Source: Sporosarcina sp. FSL K6-1522
Lineage (GTDB): Bacteria > Bacillota > Bacilli > Bacillales_A > Planococcaceae
Assembly: GCF_038622445.1 (NCBI RefSeq)
Contig: NZ_CP152019.1
Span: 1,958,501 to 2,022,500, forward strand
Direction: 5' to 3'
Length of the DNA stretch: 64,000 nt
The translations under genes were made by a program, and so were the position numbers. Below are positions 59,547-64,000 of the stretch, one piece after another; within the stretch, counting starts at the first letter, position 1, and each line of letters opens with the position of its first letter. A model generated the notes under the pieces. The model had not been told where the DNA came from. It saw only the letters and a program-made list of their open reading frames with translations, and ran no database searches.

Positions 59547-61066
59547 AGGTGTTAGATGTCGATCCATTCCATGATGGACTCCAACGGAATCTCGCCATGC
59601 TCAGCCGCCTGGAAAGGGAGATGAAAGCGATTGAGAACACCGTTGAAGGACTCGTCGCATTGCAAGATTCTTTGAAAGGACAAGGCGGTGACGCAATCCG
59701 GGCATTTTACGGTGAATGTCACCTGCCATTTTTACATTTTTTCATGACCTTTAAGGATAAATTTGATAGTACACTCATCCGTATGAATTCTGCACTTGAC
59801 GCACTAGAGCCAAATGCGAGTGGCTTCATTCACCAAGGCTTTCTTGAAGGAACCGTCGAAGAAGGTTTAAAAGATATATCCCAAGTGACCGATAATCTAA
59901 CAACCGAAGCGAATCAAATCATGGATGAAGTTGCCGATATTATCCGCCTTCCGCATTTGGATGATAGCGATGTGCAGCAAGGCGTGAATGATGGAAAAAG
60001 AAAACGTGATGAAACTATTACTAATTTACATCAGTTTGATGCGGAACAGACGCAGTCACTTTCAACGATTGAAAGTGACTTGGGAACAATGGAAAGTTGG
60101 CTAAATGATTTAGAAGATCTTTTTGAAAATAAACTAACGGGAATAAACTTTCCAAAATCAGAATGGATTGTATATTCTATGTTGAACCCCTTAAAAAGAG
60201 ATCTAACTCATCAGTCAATGTTCGATACGCCCCTATCTATGATGGGAAAAGCTACAACTCTCGGAGGCGTTTTTGAAAAACAAAACCAGTTCCCTTATGA
60301 AAATGCATCTCTTTTTAATAATCGAACTTTTTCAAATGCCGGATTGAATACTGGGTTCCTTCAATACATGACTAACATAAGTACTAAAGCGAAAAAAGAG
60401 GATTCTACAAAACAAACCTCGGACACTGACTTTTTCATAGGTGGAGATACTGTAAAGGTCAATGAATATGTAACGGTTACCGGCGGCGCAGGTATGTATA
60501 AAAATGATTGGTCCGGTTTTGATGGGTATAGCACAGGAGATAACAAAATCGGCGGAAGTTCAGAGGCCAGTTTGATCCATGGAAATGTGGAACTTGATAC
60601 GGACATTATTGATGGGGGAGGGACTATAAATGTATTAAAAGGTTCAGCTAATGCAAGAATCGGCGGGGAATCTGTGTTAGGCTTGAATTTGCCGCTGCCA
60701 TTGGCAAAAGTTCAAGGCTCCATTTATGAGGCAGAAGTTAAAACACAACTTGATAGAGAGATTCCCTATATTGGAAAAGTGGTAGGTGGAACCGGAATAG
60801 GTGCTGGCGCAAATATTGGTACCGCAGAAGCGTATGCAGGGTTTGATAAAGGCTCAATTGGCATCGGTGCAAAAGCATCCGTGCTGGAAGCGGAGGTCAA
60901 CCCAACAATCGGGATACCATTCACAGATATAGATGCGAAGTTAACATTTGGTGTATCCGCGGTCGGTGTTGGGGGGGAAGCAAAGATTGGTAAAGAAATA
61001 GTGATAGACTTACGTTTATTACTTGGGGCCAAAGTGGGGATAAGCTTTGAAAATGGATCACAATAA
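59543..61066 (+). CDS. LXG-domain T7SS toxin with unassigned glycine-rich C-terminal domain
   Basis: The 507-residue protein has an N-terminal LXG domain (about 1-210: LDVDPFHDGLQRNL at the start, with the L-x-G at 44-46 as SLKGQGG, and long helices after), a middle linker (about 210-310), and a C-terminal domain (about 311-507) rich in glycine and small residues with alternating beta-like segments (GSANARIGGES; GGTGIGAGANIG; GSIGIGAKAS; GVSAVGVGGEAKIG; LLLGAKVGIS). I see no nuclease, NADase, ADP-ribosyltransferase or lipase motif in it. The many GxxxG-like spacings and weakly hydrophobic strands suggest membrane insertion. ATG 59543 is preceded by GAAGGTGA. Substrate status is inferred from the LXG domain and location. 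Confidence 0.88.
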   Translation: MKVLDVDPFHDGLQRNLAMLSRLEREMKAIENTVEGLVALQDSLKGQGGDAIRAFYGECHLPFLHFFMTFKDKFDSTLIRMNSALDALEPNASGFIHQGFLEGTVEEGLKDISQVTDNLTTEANQIMDEVADIIRLPHLDDSDVQQGVNDGKRKRDETITNLHQFDAEQTQSLSTIESDLGTMESWLNDLEDLFENKLTGINFPKSEWIVYSMLNPLKRDLTHQSMFDTPLSMMGKATTLGGVFEKQNQFPYENASLFNNRTFSNAGLNTGFLQYMTNISTKAKKEDSTKQTSDTDFFIGGDTVKVNEYVTVTGGAGMYKNDWSGFDGYSTGDNKIGGSSEASLIHGNVELDTDIIDGGGTINVLKGSANARIGGESVLGLNLPLPLAKVQGSIYEAEVKTQLDREIPYIGKVVGGTGIGAGANIGTAEAYAGFDKGSIGIGAKASVLEAEVNPTIGIPFTDIDAKLTFGVSAVGVGGEAKIGKEIVIDLRLLLGAKVGISFENGSQ

Positions 61067-61105
61067 GTTGCATTCTACTTAAATGCTGAAAAAGGAGTTT
61101 TTATA

Positions 61106-61417
61106 ATGAATAAACAATTTCAATCAAGATCAATCGATAAAGGAAATGACATGTTGCCAATTGGCACAGTACTAAAGATGGATGGTGTTGAGCCTTTCAT
61201 CATGATTTATGGAAGAAAACAAAACCAAGTAGACGGTGACGGGAAAATGTGGGATTATGTTGGATGTCCATATCCGCAAGGGCATATATCTACGAATACG
61301 AATCTTTTTTTTCAGCACGCAGATATTGCTGAAGTCGTATTCAAAGGGTTGGAAACAGAAGGTGAACTAGCTTTCCGGAAAGAGTTGGACAGACTACTAG
61401 CAACAAAAGGTGTATAA
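61106..61417 (+). CDS. DUF4176 domain protein of the LXG cassette
   Basis: The 103-residue protein carries the DUF4176 pattern MLPIGTVLKMDGVEPFIMIYG near residue 16 and MWDYVGCPYPQGHI. DUF4176 proteins occur almost only beside LXG or other T7SS effector genes in Bacillota and may act as accessory or immunity proteins; the role is not settled. AAAGGAG lies 8 nt before the ATG. It follows the toxin gene by 39 bp. Confidence 0.82.
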   Translation: MNKQFQSRSIDKGNDMLPIGTVLKMDGVEPFIMIYGRKQNQVDGDGKMWDYVGCPYPQGHISTNTNLFFQHADIAEVVFKGLETEGELAFRKELDRLLATKGV

Positions 61418-61470
61418 TAACTTACTAATAAGTCTTCAGTAATTTTAATTCATGATTGGAGAGTCTCGAA

Positions 61471-62034
61471 ATGAAGAAGCTACTAGGAATTTTATTCGTC
61501 GCAATACTATTAGTCGGTTGTAATGCCACAAATGAAGAACAACCGAAGACAGGAGATGAAGAAAACGTGGAAAAAGATAAAGAGCAACAAGCGCTTTCGA
61601 TGCAAGTATTGAAAGCGGACGAGGAAAATGGCGTCACATTGGAAAATGAGATGTATCAACAATTGTCAGGGCTTGTAGAAGAAAATCCCGAAATCGGAGT
61701 TGCGGACGACTTTAGTATTCACGGAATTGACCTTGTAAAAACGAGTGCAGGCGAGAGTGTCATGTTATTTCTAGGTATTAATCGATTAGAAAAAGGGATC
61801 AAAGATATTACACTAGAATACACGTTAGGCGTTGAGACAGAAGGTACTGTGAAATATGTGTTCGATCGTGAAGAAATAAACTTACTTGAACCATTTGCAG
61901 GTGTTATTCAGCCAAACCATGCAGTTCCATTTACCGTTCCGGTTACAGCAGAAGGAGAAAAACTACTCCAATTGATGACCGATGAAAATAAAACTGCGAA
62001 AATTGAAAACGCTAAATTTGAATTGGAAAAATAA
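61471..62034 (+). CDS. Lipoprotein of the T7SS toxin cassette
   Basis: The 187-residue protein has a signal peptide with lipobox LLVGC (Cys17), an acidic linker (residues 18-50), and a beta-rich mature domain (SVMLFLGINRLEKGIKDITL, NHAVPFTVPVTAEG). I do not recognise a family. It would be anchored on the outside of the membrane, where it could protect against a membrane-acting toxin. GGAGAGTC precedes ATG 61471. A terminator follows, separating it from the small membrane genes. Confidence 0.72.
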   Translation: MKKLLGILFVAILLVGCNATNEEQPKTGDEENVEKDKEQQALSMQVLKADEENGVTLENEMYQQLSGLVEENPEIGVADDFSIHGIDLVKTSAGESVMLFLGINRLEKGIKDITLEYTLGVETEGTVKYVFDREEINLLEPFAGVIQPNHAVPFTVPVTAEGEKLLQLMTDENKTAKIENAKFELEK

Positions 62035-62074
62035 AAAAAGTGCTACAGCTTTTCACGAGGTTGTAGCACTTTTG
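62034..62074 (+). terminator. Terminator after the cassette lipoprotein
   Basis: AAAAGTGCTACA (about 62036-62047) pairs with TGTAGCACTTTT (about 62062-62073), followed by G. Confidence 0.75.
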
Positions 62075-62105
62075 TATTTAGAAAAGTGATGGAGGTTCCG
62101 AAAAC

Positions 62106-62483
62106 ATGAAGAACATCATAAGGAATATACGGGAAGTATTGAAACAGTCCGCTTCTGAAATAAAGGCGAATTGGAAGTTAAGTCGATGTGTACAGGGAAA
62201 AAGAAATAAGATTTCCATGTATGTATTAGTTTATATGAATACCGGTTTTTTTCTAGTCTACGTAAGTCTTTGTTTTATTTCCATACTTTATATTTTGTTT
62301 GGTATTATAGGCGGCGCAATTTTAGGAATCAAGGAGAGTCCATATTGGTTCTTATTATTCCTATTACCAATCGCAGCAATGCCCTTTTTGTATTTTGTAC
62401 ATAACATGTGGACATCGCATTATACCAGCTTTAAAAACGAATATTTATCAAAACATTCGATTCAAGTGCATCAAGAGAAATGA
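62106..62483 (+). CDS. Small membrane protein, immunity candidate
   Basis: The 125-residue protein has a basic N-terminal cytosolic part (LKQSASEIKANWKLSR) and two strong hydrophobic regions (about 41-72 and 80-100), probably three helices, and a basic tail. No family recognised. GGAGG lies 10 nt before the ATG. It is the first gene after the toxin cassette terminator; polytopic membrane proteins in this position act as immunity proteins to membrane-depolarising T7SS toxins in staphylococci, so the same is proposed here by analogy. Confidence 0.65.
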   Translation: MKNIIRNIREVLKQSASEIKANWKLSRCVQGKRNKISMYVLVYMNTGFFLVYVSLCFISILYILFGIIGGAILGIKESPYWFLLFLLPIAAMPFLYFVHNMWTSHYTSFKNEYLSKHSIQVHQEK

Positions 62484-62650
62484 ATTATTTCGTAATATTG
62501 GGTGCTTAAATCTGATTGTCAAATCGGTTACTGGTACCTATCGACTTTCAGGGGAACAACGTTTTTTAGTGCCAAAAGCGATTAGTTTAACGGAAAGGAG
62601 GGGCCAAAAAAAACGATAAAAGAACACTTGATACAAATAAACTATCTTAT

Positions 62651-62917
62651 TTGAGATTCCAAACACCTAAGGAAAATAAAACAAATATAATTTCGTTTTT
62701 CTTGACGTTTCTTTATATTGCCGGAATGATTCCCATTGTTGCAATCCCTTTTTCGACCATATATTTTAATTGGGCAATTGTACTAGTCGGGCTATTACAT
62801 ATTTGGGCACTCATTTATATAATCGCGCCATACAAGTTTGAGAAGTCTTATTATCTAATTTCGGAGTATACGGATTTATCAACACATATATCTATTTTTT
62901 GGCAACGCAAAAAATAA
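62651..62917 (+). CDS. Small membrane protein with a doubtful start
   Basis: The frame has two hydrophobic helices (about residues 11-37 and 40-60 of 88) and an end rich in charged residues. A strong ribosome site (AAAGGAGGGG at 62594-62603) is followed by a run of eight A and then the same frame, open and coding-like (KNDKRTLDTNKLSYLRFQTP), yet with no ATG, GTG or TTG before the TTG at 62651, which is too far. This suggests a lost start codon or an A-run length change. Upstream of it, 62484-62590 has only fragments. Possibly a recent pseudogene or a mis-sequenced homopolymer. Confidence 0.5.
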   Translation: MRFQTPKENKTNIISFFLTFLYIAGMIPIVAIPFSTIYFNWAIVLVGLLHIWALIYIIAPYKFEKSYYLISEYTDLSTHISIFWQRKK

Positions 62918-62946
62918 TGTATCTTCATACAGGAGTAGAAGGGAAA

Positions 62947-63048
62947 ATGCCCTTTATGATAGGATTAGTTCTCTTTCTAGGTTTACTGCTATTGGTAAAT
63001 TGGTTGAATATCAAGGCTATTTATACGGGGGCGCATCGTAAAATGTAA
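62947..63048 (+). CDS. Tiny membrane protein (33 residues)
   Basis: ATG 62947 is preceded by AGGAG and GAAGGG. The product is one hydrophobic helix (MIGLVLFLGLLLLVNWL) with a short basic tail (GAHRKM). An in-frame ATG at 62917 overlaps the preceding stop (TAATG) but has no ribosome site. It lies between two other membrane genes; its TAA is followed by the next ATG after three bases. Confidence 0.5.
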   Translation: MPFMIGLVLFLGLLLLVNWLNIKAIYTGAHRKM

Positions 63049-63051
63049 CAG

Positions 63052-63348
63052 ATGAAGAGTATAAATATTAGATGGCTATCATTCGCAGGATTAGGCTATG
63101 TGTTTGGTCAGCTTATTTTATCATTTGTTTTTAGCGAATCTACAAAAATGATGATCTTTATTTTTCTAATTTTAGTACTATCTATATTCACTGCGTATTT
63201 CTCTATTTTTATTCACCGCTATTTTTATATTATTAAAAACATGGATTTTGTCAAACAGGTGTATCCGGATTTCGGTTTACCGAAGAGTGAAAGATATAAA
63301 AGGCCAATAAAAAATAAAGGGAAGAAGAATAGGAAAAAGAAAAGGTGA
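63052..63348 (+). CDS. Small membrane protein with a basic tail
   Basis: The 98-residue protein has two hydrophobic helices (about 10-28 and 33-55) and a very basic C-terminus (KSERYKRPIKNKGKKNRKKK). No ribosome site precedes the ATG, so translation probably depends on coupling to the 33-residue gene just upstream. Unknown family; part of the row of immunity candidates. Confidence 0.6.
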   Translation: MKSINIRWLSFAGLGYVFGQLILSFVFSESTKMMIFIFLILVLSIFTAYFSIFIHRYFYIIKNMDFVKQVYPDFGLPKSERYKRPIKNKGKKNRKKKR

Positions 63349-63354
63349 GAATTC

Positions 63355-63606
63355 ATGGCAGTTTTTGTATTGATGTTGAAGGAGTTTGAAAACGAAGATA
63401 GGATAGTATATCTATACGGACCAAACGAGAATTCAATGGGGCGAATTGAGTATGATAAAAAACATGGGGTTATTAACCAGCTCTCACCCATTGATTCACA
63501 AGAGTTCGCTGATGATTTCTTCTTTAAGAGAGCAGGAAGACGTCTTTCAAGAATGATTATTAAAGAGAATCAGAACTTTGTTGATCGAACAACGATAGAA
63601 TCTTGA
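63355..63606 (+). CDS. Small soluble protein of the cassette, unknown function
   Basis: The 83-residue protein is soluble, mostly beta then helical (VYLYGPNENSMGRIEYDKK; FFFKRAGRRLSRMIIKE). AAGGTGAG lies 7 nt before the ATG, 7 bp after the upstream gene. I do not recognise its family; its size and position fit a soluble immunity protein. Confidence 0.6.
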   Translation: MAVFVLMLKEFENEDRIVYLYGPNENSMGRIEYDKKHGVINQLSPIDSQEFADDFFFKRAGRRLSRMIIKENQNFVDRTTIES

Positions 63607-63691
63607 TAATTGCTAATGAGTTAAGTAATTTTTATTAGATTTAGTTATGCAAGAAATCTAACGATTAACTACTTATAGAAGGTGAATCTTT

Positions 63692-64000
63692 ATGGTGAAG
63701 ATGAGGCTGAAAATTGAAAACGACTCAAATAAATTAAAGTATGTATCGATTATCAGACAGAATAATGGAGCAAGTATTCAAGAGAATAAAAGAAAGATAG
63801 AAGATAGCAATGTGGTACTAGAATGTGAGTACTTTGATACAGAAGAATTAAAAGACTTCAAGAAAACAATGGAGGCGTTGATAAACAAGGGGGCTGTTGT
63901 GTATTTGTTTCAAGGGAATAGAGAGGTTCAGATTGATTATATTAGTAACCTGATTCGTTCGCACGAGCAGATTGCTAAAGACAGGGTAGAGCTAGATTCC
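63692..64000 (+). CDS. Unknown protein, 3' end outside window
   Basis: ATG 63692 with GAAGGTGA 6-7 nt upstream opens a frame with no stop to the end of the window (103 codons). It begins MVKMRLKIENDSNKLKYVSI and looks soluble, alpha/beta, with a segment LINKGAVVYLFQGNREVQID. No family recognised; probably another member of the toxin/immunity cassette. Confidence 0.6.
   Translation, partial: MVKMRLKIENDSNKLKYVSIIRQNNGASIQENKRKIEDSNVVLECEYFDTEELKDFKKTMEALINKGAVVYLFQGNREVQIDYISNLIRSHEQIAKDRVELDS

Overview
The window reads as chromosomal DNA of a low-to-moderate GC, endospore-forming member of the Bacilli. Evidence: Shine-Dalgarno sites of the GGAGG type before nearly every gene, many GTG/TTG starts, a GerA/GerB/GerC germinant receptor operon, YtaF, CotF-like and YfhD-like spore genes, a FapR operator on fabI, CcpA cre palindromes, and a YukE/YukD/YukC/YukBA/YueB/YueC-type (T7SSb) secretion locus. 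The best guess, an inference only, is a Sporosarcina-like Planococcaceae (Caryophanaceae).

Layout. 1-6.9 kb: tail of a chemotaxis receptor, an RNA methyltransferase-like gene with an unknown partner, ytaF, a cation diffusion facilitator, and yndJ/yndH/yndG. 7.9-11.5 kb: a germinant receptor operon (ger A-B-C type) divergent from yndG-H-J; the same gene families are neighbours in Bacillus subtilis (yndD-E-F-G-H-J). 11.6-20.3 kb: an NhaC-family transporter joined to argH behind a cre-bearing leader, a 42-bp tandem repeat, FapR-controlled fabI, and the argCJBD operon. 20.4-29.9 kb: an SLH/NlpC-P60 wall protein, two small coupled genes, an acetate-uptake operon (DUF485, ActP, cNMP/CBS/DUF294 protein, DEDDh exonuclease) and two lipoproteins. 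29.9-39.2 kb: a decayed DUF1697 gene, an NT5C-type nucleotidase, a TPP enzyme/CMD/serine hydrolase operon, ferritin, a group of small spore-type genes, an NRDE protein and dbpA. 39.2-41.1 kb: pssA-psd-ybfM for phosphatidylethanolamine synthesis.

41.5-48.5 kb is a regulatory stretch: an MHYT-PAS-GGDEF-EAL protein that should make or break c-di-GMP, metE behind a cobalamin riboswitch with a transcription terminator, and a secreted TIM-barrel hydrolase behind a c-di-GMP-I riboswitch whose following hairpin covers the ribosome binding site.

48.8-64 kb is a complete type VIIb secretion locus (esxA, esaB, essB, essC, esaA, essA) followed directly by an LXG toxin cassette: two small helical LXG-associated proteins (DUF5082, DUF5344), the LXG protein with a glycine-rich C-terminal domain that I cannot assign, a DUF4176 protein, a lipoprotein, and a run of small membrane and soluble proteins that are immunity candidates. 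The last gene runs off the window.

Two repeat families lie between genes: a hairpin-rich element (copies at about 1.0 and 35.3 kb, plus a decayed copy inside the T7SS operon at 49.5 kb) and a 42-bp family (six tandem units at 14.7 kb, one dispersed unit at 37.6 kb). I see no rRNA, tRNA, CRISPR array or intact transposase.
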